Shown here: positions 38,081 to 49,318 of the stretch, piece by piece
How the letters are laid out: every line of letters starts with the position of its first letter
Numbering within the stretch: position 1 is the stretch's first letter
Notes under the pieces: model-generated
The model's input: only the letters and a program-made list of their open reading frames with translations
Databases searched by the model: none
What the model was told of the DNA's origin: nothing
Translations under genes and position numbers: made by a program
Source of the DNA: Osedax fenrisi
Lineage: Eukaryota; Annelida; Polychaeta; Sabellida; Siboglinidae
Direction of reading: 5' to 3'
Length of the DNA stretch: 64,000 nucleotides
Assembly (NCBI GenBank): GCA_964019155.1
Contig: OZ025240.1
Location: forward strand, 94,294,698 to 94,358,697

Positions 38081-38309
38081 AATACTGATGATGATGATGA
38101 TGATGATGATACTGATGATGATGATGATGATGATACTGATGATGATGATGATGATGATACTGATGATGATGATGATGATACTGATGATGATGATGATACT
38201 GATGATGATGATGATGATGATACTGATGATGATGATGATACCTATGATGATGATGATGATGATGATACTGATGATGATACTGATGATGATGCTACTGATG
38301 ATGATGATA

Positions 38310-38356
<47 letters not shown>

Positions 38357-38470
38357 ACTGATGATGATGATGATGATACTGATGATGATGATGATGATGA
38401 TGATACTGATGATGATACTGATGATGATGCTACTGATGATGATGATAATGATGATGATGATGATGATGAT
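37938..38470. repeat. (GAT)n microsatellite with ACT interruptions
   Basis: About 530 bases of GAT with periodic ACT, CCT or GCT triplets, leaving three strands/frames open (poly-Asp on plus, poly-Met in the second plus frame, poly-Ile on minus). A block of about 90 bases ending ...GATAATGATGATG is duplicated (38265-38330 and 38400-38465). No promoter, splice site or conserved flank supports translation. Confidence 0.92.
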
Positions 38471-38544
38471 GTTAACGATGATAGTGACTATAATGATAAT
38501 TACAATTGCGAAGTTAATGATGATATTGAAGAATATTGTTTTAC

Positions 38545-38926
38545 ACACACATACATACATACACACATACACACACCTTCACACAAATAGACACACATAC
38601 ATACACATACACCTATACACACCTACCTTAACAATTAATTACACAAAAAAGTGATATATATATATATATATTACGACATGCGCAACTTACGAATTAGGAA
38701 TTATAGTTTATATTATTGAGGCTGTTTAATTTCAATAGATGGTCCCGAAATATTATTACGTTTTCTATAGATTATATTATCAAATGTAATAGCTTAATAA
38801 TATATATATATATATATACTGATCATGATTTCATATATAGGATATGCTATAAAGAACATATCTGATTGCGAATACACGAAGTTCACGCATCATTGATTTC
38901 GAGGAATTCTACACGACGGAAACTCG

Positions 38927-38962
<36 letters not shown>

Positions 38963-39433
38963 CTCTCTCTCCGATACTATGATATTATACTCTATATTCT
39001 GTGATGGATATTTCGACTTGAAATTCATACACAATATGAACGTTAGCAGAGCGTTAAATTTAAGAATGTCAGAAATGTTCAGAAGGTCCGAGATTGTAAA
39101 TAAATCATATATTTACTTGCATTATTCTATACGTATATTTATATAAATATTAAATTATATATAATATCAAATTCTATATTAAATATATAAATTAACTATT
39201 TTATTTGATATATATAATGAAGTAACATATTCTTTAGTTAATGCTTTATTATAATACGTCAAGTGATAAAAAGCCTAGATATAATTCAGATAAATACACT
39301 TTAATAGGGTACATTTGTATGGAGTATGTAAATAGCTAGGTATCACATAGTTTAAGTAAATGTAATCTACTTAATTAAATATATTGTAAATGTTCTCATA
39401 TTAATAATAGATACATCTTATTATTACATTTCA
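38545..39433. other. simple repeats, no gene
   Basis: CACATA repeats (38545-38620), (TA)n tracts (38655-38671, 38801-38818), a (CT)n tract at 38925-38972, then AT-rich sequence without recognisable content. Confidence 0.6.
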
Positions 39434-39570
39434 TTACCAGGCTAAATAGTTTGAATTCATAGTTTATAATAAATATATGTAGGTATATGCATACATATAT
39501 ATATATATAATATATAACTATATAATATATAATATATAATACAATATATAATATATATACAAATATATGC

Positions 39571-39601
<31 letters not shown>

Positions 39602-39657
39602 CATATACCTACATATATTTATTATAAACTATGAATTCAAACTATTTAGCCTGGTAA
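39434..39657. repeat. 224-bp near-perfect palindrome
   Basis: The left arm starts TTACCAGGCTAAATAGTTTG and the right arm is its exact complement, ending CAAACTATTTAGCCTGGTAA. Arms of at least 62 bases match with no mismatch seen; the central ~90 bases are TA/ATA-rich and also fold. Centre at about 39545. Foldback element or replication/assembly product. Confidence 0.88.
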
Positions 39658-40594
39658 AAAAGTGGAAAACCATGGAAATGTTAAATATTAATAGTACTAT
39701 TTTTTAGAGGGTCAGATTTATCAATCAAGTGATATAGGGTATACCTATATTGAGTAAATTAATGGAACAAGACTGTAAAAGGAGAAATTAGTCAAGTTCC
39801 GAGGCAAAATAATTAATCAATATATCTATAATTTCTGTAAATAATGGATGTTTTCCACATAGGTTTCCTTATGTGAAGTGAAAAGAACTATAAATAAATG
39901 ATTAGAAAAAGGATACTTAATTAACCTACATATGTAGGCCTAGGTCAGATGTATAGCAATAAATAATAGTACATAATAATAACCTACATGGCAAATACTA
40001 GGGATATACGAAACTAAATTATATACATTGAATGACCAGACATATGATAGGGTTATATATTAATTTAGGAAGAGAGAGTAGATCAGTACGATTTTGAAAC
40101 TATATATATATTTATTAAAGTATGTAATAATAATAATAATATCAGATTCAGTTGATGAACGAGATCAAAAATCCAAGTATGGTATATAAGTTCTATTGAA
40201 CTTATCGAGATACCAACCTGCTCTTGGTAATGAGAGAATTAATACAAAAACGAATAAATATAAATAAATATTTTACAATTCTATATTGTTCATTCGTGTT
40301 CTGTATCATAACAAAATCAATACCATACAGTTAAATATATCTCTCAATACTAAGAAATCATCATGTATATAACAATAAAATATAATAAAAATATATTATA
40401 AAATATTTAAAAATGTAAAAGGCTACTAAAATAATAAATAAGTTAAACTATAAAAAATCAAAGAAAACTAAAGACCAAAGTAGGCTACAAAGATAAAAAA
40501 TATTTATACAATACAAACAATTTAAAAGATCTAAAAAAAAGAAAAGATGACCATGTAAATAAAATAACAAACAATACAGATAAGGTGTAAGTGA
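39658..40594. other. intergenic, no gene recognised
   Basis: AT-rich sequence, adenine-rich on the plus strand toward 40600, possibly the 3' UTR of the LINE fragment that follows on the minus strand. Nothing else supported. Confidence 0.4.
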
Positions 40595-40918
40595 TTAAAT
40601 ATAACTATTTAAAAGCATGTTTTTAATATGCATTTTAAAAGTATTCAAATTTGTCAAAGATGATATGGTTGTATTTAAAGAATTGCATAAACATGCTCCT
40701 TTGTAACGGATACTAAATTTCTCATGATCAAATCTTATTTTTGGTATTAAGAATATTCTATTTAACCGAAAAGTATATAAGGAACAATTATAGGTAAATA
40801 ACTTACAAATTGAACTATGCAAATAATGCTTGTTATATATTCTAAACATATATTTATAAATATATATATTTATTATATCTTTAAATTTAAGAATGTTATG
40901 TCTTAACAATATATACAC
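40595..40918 (-). mobile_element. L2/CR1-type LINE C-terminus, split by hAT insertion
   Basis: Minus strand: ...IPKIRFDHEKFSIRYKGACL, CNSLNTTISSLTNLNTFKMH, typical LINE C-terminus (Ry.g..lWNsl...s...FK..lk). Cut at 40922 by the element 40923-49310, whose TSD ACACATAT lies at the junction. Confidence 0.68.
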
Positions 40919-43361
40919 ATATCAGGCCCGTAGCCAGAAATGTATACCAGGGCAAGGCCCCACAAAATGTTAAGAATAAAATGTAATGAATATAAACTAG
41001 TATAATTATATATAATTAGTAGTTTTAAGTATAGAATTAAGTAGTATACTACTATTATAATAGTTATAATATCACTAATAGTAATTTACTAGATATATCT
41101 AGTATACTCTATTACTTATATTGACGCACATTGTACGACGCACACTGTGAATTACTCAGGGTATAAATAAACAATACATACAAATACACTGTGTGTGTAT
41201 ATTATACACTATATATTAACATAATTTTATATGCATATAATAAAATAAAAAATATAAAATATAATTTATTATGATTTCAAAAACACATGGTGAGTATAGG
41301 CGCCATTAGATAATAAAAAATAAAAACTAAATTAAATAAAAACTAAATTATAACAAAATAAGCGCATTACGATGATTTAAAATTGACATATAGTTTATGT
41401 TTAAACAATGAAATCGATATAGTATACTATACGCTGTATACAGCGAATATCATATGGCAGTGAATTCCAGCTTTTCGGAGCAATAACCAAGACAGCTGAT
41501 TTAGAGTAGACCAAATATGTTGAGCGTTGCACCAATTTCATGATGTAACACTTCCTACTAGATATGTTAAAACTCTGAATAATAATAATAGATTGAGCTA
41601 TATATTAAGGAAATACGATGTGTATAGCCTTATGAGTAATACACAATATCCTATGTTTACACATATATCTAAACTTAAACCAGCCTATTGATCTCATTAA
41701 AGCAGATATATAAACTATTGTGGAAAAGTTTAGTTTGTATAATACACGTATAGCACGACGTTGAATACGCTCGAGTTTATACATCAGGTTGACAGGAAAA
41801 TTACACAATAATGAACAACGATAGATATGTCTACTGAATACTAGCGAGTGAATTAAACATTTAGTCATGGCAAATGTAAGCTTATAACGAGATTTTCTAA
41901 TAGTATATAGAAAATAGTTAGTAGTGCGTATCATATTATTAATGTGTGGAGAGTATACTCTCTGTCTATAGTCTAGGTGAGAGGTTATAGTGAAACTGAG
42001 GGTAGTTATAGATTGAGAAGTTGGAAGATATAGTAGATAAGGATGTGTGATTGATAGAGGATAACTGGGTCTTGAGAATATGATAATATTAGTTTTGTTC
42101 ATATTTAAGGAAATGGAGTTATGGGAGAACCAATGAGTGAGATCAATAATACAATTAAACATAGATATTTGAATCATACCATAATCACTAGAACTAGGAA
42201 ATTGCTATATATCTGAAGATCATCGGCATAAAGATGATAGTTAATATTAGGATATTTGTGAAACATTGATTTTATAGGAAGAATATAAATAATGAAAAAT
42301 ATAGGGCTAAGAACAGATCGTTGTGGAACACCATGTAACATAATAAGGAGAAAACGAGGAGTTAATCTTCACCGAAGATATTCTAGACTATTTAAAATAC
42401 AGTTGCAACTATGGAATTGATCATGTAAACTAATATCATTAAGTCTAATGGAAATAATATTGTGTTGAAAGTATCAAAAGCACTAGATAAGTATAGTAGT
42501 ACGAGATAGCATGTGACTTTATTTTCAAGATATATGAAAATATCATTAATGATCAAAGTAAGGGCAGTTTCGATACAACGATGAGGAAGATAGGCACTTT
42601 TATATTTATCTACAATAACATTGGACATAATGTAATTAATAAGTTGATTGGACACAACTTATTCTGAGGTCTTAGTTATGGATGATAACTGGGATATTGG
42701 ACGATAACTTGATAAATTAGATTGGTCAAGAGTAGTTTTTTTTAAATCGGAATAATATATGAATATTTCATTTAGTGTGGAACAGTAGATGATATAAGAG
42801 ATCTATGAATGATTTCAGCGATAAGTCCAATAAAATATGGTGATAATGAATGAAGTAGATTGAGTGGAATCAATGGGGAATTGGTTTTCAAGGATGTCAT
42901 CAAAGAGAGTACAATGTCATATGAAGGAAGCGAAAAACATGAACAGTGATTCTGAGTGGATGTTAAATTGAGATTGAGTCGTGCTGAGTTGATGTTTGGA
43001 AGTACATTGATAATGGTAGACATTTTTAGTTGGAAGAAATTGGCAAAAAAATAACAAATAACTAAATCAGGTTGGTCAGGCAGATGATTGGTATGGGTTT
43101 TACCTACTAAGGTGAGAGATCATTTATAAGTTTGCTTAAAAGATATTCCATAACTATTCCATAACTACCGAGCATATCAGTGAAGATTGACGATTTGGTA
43201 GAGAGAAGTTTTTTCTTGTAAAACGATCGAAAACTTTAAAGGAAATAAGATCCGATTTAAGTTTAGAGGATGCATATTTACATTGTGTCTACGAAGTAGT
43301 TGCCTCGGGTTAACAAGCTCAATATTAAACCAGGGAAACTTAGAATAAGTTCGGTTGATAA

Positions 43362-43813
43362 CCCAGCAAACAGTAATAGCAGCATAATAGAAGCATAGCA
43401 GCATATTTAATATCCTCATATATTAACATTGTGCTATTATGCTGCTATTATGCTGCTATTAAATGTATATTATGCTGCTATTAATTTGTCATGCTATTAT
43501 GATGCTGTTATGCTGCTATTTAAAGTATATTATGCTGCTATTATGCTGCTATTCTAATAACAGCAGCATAATAGCAGCATAATATACTTTTAAAATTAAT
43601 AGCAGCATAATATTAGCATAATAGACTTTAATTAGAAGCATAACAGCATCATAATAGCATGAACAATTAATAGCAGCATAATATACATTTAATAGCAGCA
43701 TACTAGCAGCATAATAGCACAATGTTAACATTTGAGGATATTAAATATGCTGTTATGCTTATATTATGCTGCTATTACTGTTTTCTATTATGCTGCTATT
43801 ACTGTTTGCTGGG
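43362..43813. mobile_element. CCCAGCAAACAG-ended MITE made of TGCTGCTATTA repeats
   Basis: 452 bases. Left end CCCAGCAAACAGTAATAGCA, right end TGCTATTACTGTTTGCTGGG, an inverted pair. The interior is almost wholly copies of ATTATGCTGCT or its complement AGCAGCATAAT, facing inward from both ends. Inserted in the L2-type LINE. No ORF. Confidence 0.87.
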
Positions 43814-44009
43814 AAGAGTAATGGAGGGTATAAAAATATCAAGCGAATGATATAATGCCAAATTAAAATAATCAAAAAGTGTAGACAAATCAAATGATAT
43901 AATGTTATTAAGTTGATGGAATACAAAGTTAATACACATTGGTTTATCAATAGAGGAGATTTTTCGTAACAATCTATATATCTATAGAATGATATCTATG
44001 CTTACTTGA

Positions 44010-46103
44010 TTATTTCGGGATTGTTGTTTCCCGGACAGTAAAAGTTCTCCAAACAGCACAGTCCATCATAGCTACTCTCATCTCGCTCTCCGGTATTCTA
44101 GTTTCGCGCTCGAGATTCCTGGTGTAGCTTTCTGGCGGCCTTCCCCGTCTTCTAGTTCCATGAGTAGGTTCCCAAAGAACTAGGTCCGAAACAACTTCAT
44201 CATCTCTACGTAGGCAATATCCAGCAAACTTTAAGAATCGACGTCTTATCTTTGTAGATAATTTTTCTATAGCACCATACAGTACTTCGTTAGTAACTTT
44301 CTGAGACCAATGTACGTTTAATATCATTCGTAGAATTCGAGTGTATGTGCAATCAAGTTGTTTGAGTAGTGTTTTTGTGAGAGTCCAAGTCTCACATCCG
44401 TACAGCAGAACCGATTCAACTGTGGTGTGCATGATCCTGAGTTTCATTTTCCTACTAAGAGTTGACTTCCAGATATTCCTCATTTGATGACATGTTCTCC
44501 AAGCAAGCGCTTTTCTGATTTTTAAATCTTTTGCACTGCTGTCTATCCATGCACCTAGGTACTTGAAGTCATCAACCCTTTTCAGATTTGACCCATCTAT
44601 AGCTTTGATTTCAAACTGATGATTGGAATTGTTGCTCATGTATTTCATTTTCCCTGTATTCATGCTTAGTCCTACTCGTTTTGCTGATTTTTCGATTCGA
44701 GTGAGCATCTCTTGGGCCTCTTTGATACATTCACTTACTAATGCAATATCATCTGCGAAGTCCATATCTGTAACAGTGATAGGTGGTACTCTTCTGCTTT
44801 TTCTTTTCCTTAGTTGGAAACCTAGTTTATCTTCTCTTCCTTGTAAAGCTGTTCTCATAACATAATCGATAACTATGACAAAAAGGTAAGGAGCTAACGT
44901 ATCTCCTTGTAAAACACCAGTTAGAATGTTGAAAGTTTCTGTTTCTCCACCAGGTTTAATGACCTTAGCAGTAGTATCTTCATACATTATGATAATAGCC
45001 GTCACCAACTCCTCCGGTATCCCATAAGATTTCAGTATCGCAAGCATTTTCCCTCTGTGTATAATATCAAAGGCTTTCTTGAAGTCGATGAATATCAGGA
45101 TTGCTTCTAGATTCTTATCTTTGACTCCCTCATTCAGTCTTCTGTGTGCTAATATTTGACTGGTTGTTGTTCTACCACTTCTGAAACCGTTTTGATTTTT
45201 CCTTAAATGACAATCTAGATGAGGCCTAATTCTGTTCAGTATCATACGATTATAAGTTTTCGCTAATAATGAAGTAAGACTTATACCACGATAATTACTA
45301 CCTAGACTGAGATCTCCTTTCTTGGGTATTGGAATTATATTCAAAATTGACCATTGTTTTGGCTTCATTTTATCTAATAGTGCTTTGTTACAGAAGTAGA
45401 GGATAATATCATCTATATTACATCGTTTTAATACTTCTGGCCGGATTTCATCAACACCGCAGCTTTTACCTTCTTTGATTACCTCATTTGCCAACTTGTA
45501 TTCATACCATCGATATAAAGAAAGTGGATAAGCAATTGACGCACGCAATGCATGTAAAAGATAGACACGTGAATGACACTTTTATCGATAAATTAACAAA
45601 ATGGTATCAGTGATTTTGATTGGATATTAGTCATATTATATATGTCAAATATTGAAACAGTAGTCTTTTCGTCGAAATAGATTAAAGTGACTTCTATCTA
45701 TATCAATGGATTTAAATTATAAATATCAATAAAATAGTATTATAACTACAATTTAAATACACAAAATTTCGAGGAATGTTGATATTATGTATTTTAAATA
45801 TATAATTTTATTTTTAGTATCGATAGTATATTAAAATTGGTAGTGATTATCAATATATATATGATAAATACATATTATTATAAATAAAAAGTAGTGGGCC
45901 AGATAGTGGGTTTCGACTGCAGCGCTCGTAGCGGAAAGTGCCATACACTACATTCAATTGCTTATCCACTTTCTTTATATCGATGATTCATACATTTCAA
46001 AGGCTCCACGCTTTATCTCTAGATGTTGTATAACTTGAATTATCGTTTCATTTTCGTCGTCAATATTTGGTGGTTTGCCTAATAAATCCTGAAAGCGTTT
46101 GTA
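44010..46103 (-). pseudogene. second RTE-like LINE: reverse transcriptase, split by a MITE
   Basis: Continuous from YKRFQDLLGKPPN through HLEIKRGAFEMYEYKLANEV once the MITE 45508-45985 and one TSD copy are removed. Motifs: GKSCGVDEIRPEVLK, NIIPIPKKGDLSLGSNYRGI, FIDFKKAFDIIH, GVLQGDTLAPYLFVIVIDYV, the catalytic DFADDIALVSE, then YLGAWID, VLLYGCETWTL and the C-terminal TRRRGRPPESYTRNLER. The 512 codons downstream of the MITE are fully open. Confidence 0.9.
45508..45985. mobile_element. hAT-type MITE inside a LINE
   Basis: Left end CATCGATATAAAGAAAGTGG, right end CCACTTTCTTTATATCGATG, perfect TIRs of 32 bases, flanked by an 8-base duplication ATTCATAC (45500-45507 and 45986-45993). CA...TG ends and an 8-base TSD indicate hAT. 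478 bases, no ORF. Confidence 0.92.
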
Positions 46104-46502
46104 TCAAGTTTGTAGACGTTCTTTTTGGTTCTTACCTTTTATCATACCTTTTTGAGTTGTTTTTCTACCAGTGATTTCATTTATTAATTCCCAGCTTAAT
46201 AGGTACTTTCTGTTGAGATCAGCGTTCTCAATTTGTTTGATCTTTTCTTCTAGTGTATCAACTGCAATATGTGTATATGCTGTATATAGTTTATTGCGCG
46301 ATTCAGTATTGTTATGTTGATTAATCTCATTTGGATTGTCTTCATACTCTCTATTTTCTATACAAGTGTCTTCTCTAGCTCTAGAAACATTATATTCAGT
46401 GGATGGACACATTGTCTTTGTTTTAATTAAAAGTGGAACTAGTTCTCTTGTAACTTCAGCATTTATATCTATGAATCGTTTATGTGTCTGAAATGTCTTC
46501 AT
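46104..46502 (-). pseudogene. second RTE-like LINE: endonuclease-RT linker
   Basis: 132 codons with no catalytic motif, acidic and Asn-rich in the middle, ending ITGRKTTQKGMIKGKNQKER LQT then TGA where Trp is expected before YKRFQDLLGKPPN. It follows the endonuclease by a one-base shift. Confidence 0.8.
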
Positions 46503-47547
46503 CGCCTTGCAAGATAAATCGATTTTTTATTTCAATTGCGTATTTCTCCTGAAGGGACATGTCAGATTTAAACAAAGGCCAGTTATAACGGAGTTTTCTT
46601 AGTAATATCTTCCTATTCGCTCGCAAACTTAGCCTTACCTTAGATGATACGATTCGATGATCTGAACCAATGCTAGAAAAAGTACTGTATGCTTCCACAT
46701 TTGTGATGCTGTTTCTCCATTTTTGTCTCATTAAGATATAGTCAAGCTGATATTTCCTGCAGCATGGATCCATATATGTCCAAAGTTTATTCAACTTCTT
46801 TTGAAAACATGTATTTGTTATTACTAATTGTTTTTCATTTATAATATCTATTAATAATACACCATTTTTATTTGTTTCTTGATGATATGTAAAATTCCCG
46901 TCATCTTTACCTATCCTTGTATTAAAATCTCCAATAATGATTAGGACATTGTGCTGTGGTATAGTTTCTATAGCTCCTCTAAGTTCATCATATAATTTGT
47001 TTATAACTTCATCTTTGCTAGAATTTGTAAGTGAATATATGATTATAATAGATGTTGCAGGATTTCCATGGAATGTGCTTATCAATATTCTCTCAGAGTG
47101 TGATATAACCTCGCATAGTGAGTTTATTGATCTTTTGTTTAACATTATACCAATTCCTCCTGTTGATGCACCTTGATCATTTTTCCATGCTGATGTCGTT
47201 ATAAGTGTGCTATGTCCAATAGTATTATACTTAACAGTTTCATCATGCATAATTCGATGTTCCTGTATTCCAAGAATATCTATATCATGGCTTTCGAAAT
47301 TATATTTTAGTTCTAGTTGTTTATATTCTTCTCGAATTGTTCTAACGTTCATAGTTGTTACAATGATTTCTCGTTTGCATCTTAATAGTTTGGCCTTATT
47401 ACCTACGCGTGTCTCAAGATCTACCCTTCCTTGCGAGTTTGGAGTAGGTCCGTCATACTTCTCCTTAGAAATCGTTTCGGTTATAGGGAAGGTTATATTA
47501 GGGACTTTAACCCTAGTGTTGTTTGTTGTACCTGTCATGTCTATCAT
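46480..47547 (-). pseudogene. second RTE-like LINE: APE endonuclease
   Basis: 355 codons. IIVTTMNVRTIREEYKQLEL, then DILGIQEHRI, IIIIGDFNTRIGKDD, YQLDYILMRQKWRN and GSDHRIVSSKVRL are the APE endonuclease motifs. It ends GDEDISDT by frameshift; the next frame resumes FQTHKRFIDINAEVTRELVP. Confidence 0.86.
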
Positions 47548-49318
47548 TTGCTAATACTGCTATGGGCGCAACTCATATAGCAGTGCTTTTGAATTCAGAG
47601 TTGCACTCTCTTAGCCTTTACCTAAATAGGTATTACTACAAGGCAGTAGAAAGATTTGTAATCAGAGTTACCTTCTCCTAGATCCCCTACAATTTAGCCT
47701 GGATACTAAGTAAACAGTTTACCGTGGTATGCCACTTGGGGGCATTGAAGGAGTCTTGACTTGTAGAGCCATAAAACCATCAGGAAAGGACTTACACGCT
47801 CGGCCTTCCTTTTCACTTTTTATGGCTAGGTGGTGGATGTAGCTATAGGGATACTAACTACAGCGCTATAGTCTACAAACCATGTGCATACTGCACTATA
47901 CCACTAATGGGGAATGATATATAAAAGTTCGATAAATATGTATCACCGGAAAGTTCAAATAAATTAATATGGCAAAGTGATCAGATATTAGAGAACTTTG
48001 AGAGGGATATGAAATTAATTTAGAATCAGCTAAATTCAATAACAAAAAGTCAATAGTATTACGATTAGTGTAAAGCAAACATGTTGCATCACAGAATACT
48101 CAAATATAAGTTCATTCGGAGATAATGAAGCATGATTTTCATTGTTAGATTGAATATTAAAATCTCCAAGAATAACCGTGTTCACTGATATGAAATATTC
48201 TAAAATAGAAGAGAGGTCATCTAAGAAACTCCATAGGCTAGAATAAGGTGAACGGTAGATAAATGTAATTTCAATGGTAAATAATTATGCAAACTGAATA
48301 TTACAGATCAGAATTTAATATGAAGAGAAACATGGGTTAGATGACGAAATAAGCTTAAGTTCCGATGCTAATAACAGAGCTATGCCACAATACGATGTGG
48401 TGTAGACCTATTAGAAAGTAATAATTAAAAAAAAATCAGGGGTCATTTGGGAAACTAGAGCAGAATCATCAATAGTTAGCCAAGTCTCAGTAATAGAAAA
48501 ATTAGTATAAATAATTAATTGTGTAATCAAATTAACTTTATTTTGTACTGATCTAGCATTGAGGAGTTGAAAAGAATACTTTTTAGACGAGTGCACTGGT
48601 AGTCAATCAACAGTTGGATCTTTTTATGCGATTCATAGAAGAAATCACATGATTGGGAGCTTTAATCAAACCATTATCTTTTTCCATTGCGGAATTCCAA
48701 TTGTAGTAACCACTTACTGTGAAAGTACTATAATCTACAAATGGATATAAATTAGATTTTCTTTATTTTATATATAGGTATATAATCTTCTTTTATAATT
48801 CCAAAAGATATGCTGGGTGATTTACCACTTGTACGTTTAGGACAAACATTTCCGAGATAAGATGGAAGATAATTTAAATTTATTTTTTCATATTTTGTAG
48901 TGTTATTTTTTGGGTTTGGGGTTGGTTGGATATTTTATTCTGTTACTGCTATTCTGTGATCTATTAATTTGTATGGTCCTATTTTAGTTAGAAAACTAAA
49001 TATGTTGTTGTTGTTTGCTCATGATAGGGTAACTATTAATTAATTACAATTAAATTTTATTTTAAATATCTATCATAATTTTAGAAAATATTTTATAAAA
49101 CCATAAATATTGAATTGGATAATCTCTATAATGTCTATGACTAAAATACATACATTCTAATTAATAAATATAATATAAATAAAATTATAAAATAAAAATA
49201 TAATTAAATATCTATTAAATACTATATGGAAAAACTTAATGTGAAACAAGTTTTAGAGGCCTACCTTATATCAGGGGGGCCTATCCGATCTAAGGGGGCC
49301 TTGCCCCCTGACACATAT

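Larger units (their letters stand above)
43996..47911 (-). mobile_element. RTE-like LINE, second family, full length
   Basis: Flanked by the 9-base duplication GAATGATAT (43987-43995 and 47912-47920), which marks both ends. APE endonuclease (46480-47547), linker (46104-46502) and RT (44010-46100, with a MITE inside). Lesions: one frameshift near 46488, TGA at 46104-46106, and the MITE at 45508-45985. Without these the protein would be continuous, so the copy is young. Confidence 0.88.
41600..48600 (-). mobile_element. L2/CR1-type LINE, heavily broken and interrupted
   Basis: Minus-strand pieces in order: LLNARSVQNKVNLITQLIIY and ITETWLT (APE start, 48411-48596), NTIDFLLLNLADSKL...SDHFAILIY (47896-48078), the linker at 43814-43986, INRTYSKFPWFNIEL (43177-43355), the SLPSYDIVLSLMTSL region (42772-43023), YLPHRCIETALT...SSAFDTFN (42392-42655) and the thumb HWFSHNSISLNMNKTNIIIF to the end (41605-42177). 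Interrupted by the MITE 43362-43813 and the RTE-like LINE 43996-47911. Confidence 0.78.
40923..49310. mobile_element. hAT-type element carrying nested LINEs
   Basis: Begins CAGGCCCGTAGCCAG and ends GGGCCTTGCCCCCTG, flanked by a perfect 8-base duplication ACACATAT (40915-40922 and 49311-49318). CAGG...CCTG termini with an 8-base TSD are the signature of hAT transposons. The ends share CAGGGCAAGGCCCC-like motifs (40946-40959 and the complement of 49294-49310). No transposase ORF seen; most of the 8.4 kb is later insertions. Confidence 0.7.

Noticed and set aside
37910..38654. Long acidic poly-Asp, poly-Met and poly-Ile open frames of over 220 codons
   Set aside because: They are three readings of one (GAT)n microsatellite; no splice sites, promoter or non-repeat domain supports translation.
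44010..47547. Host gene resembling craniofacial development protein 2
   Set aside because: Proteins so named in databases are often LINE endonucleases; here the TSD, RT domain and lesions show a retrotransposon.
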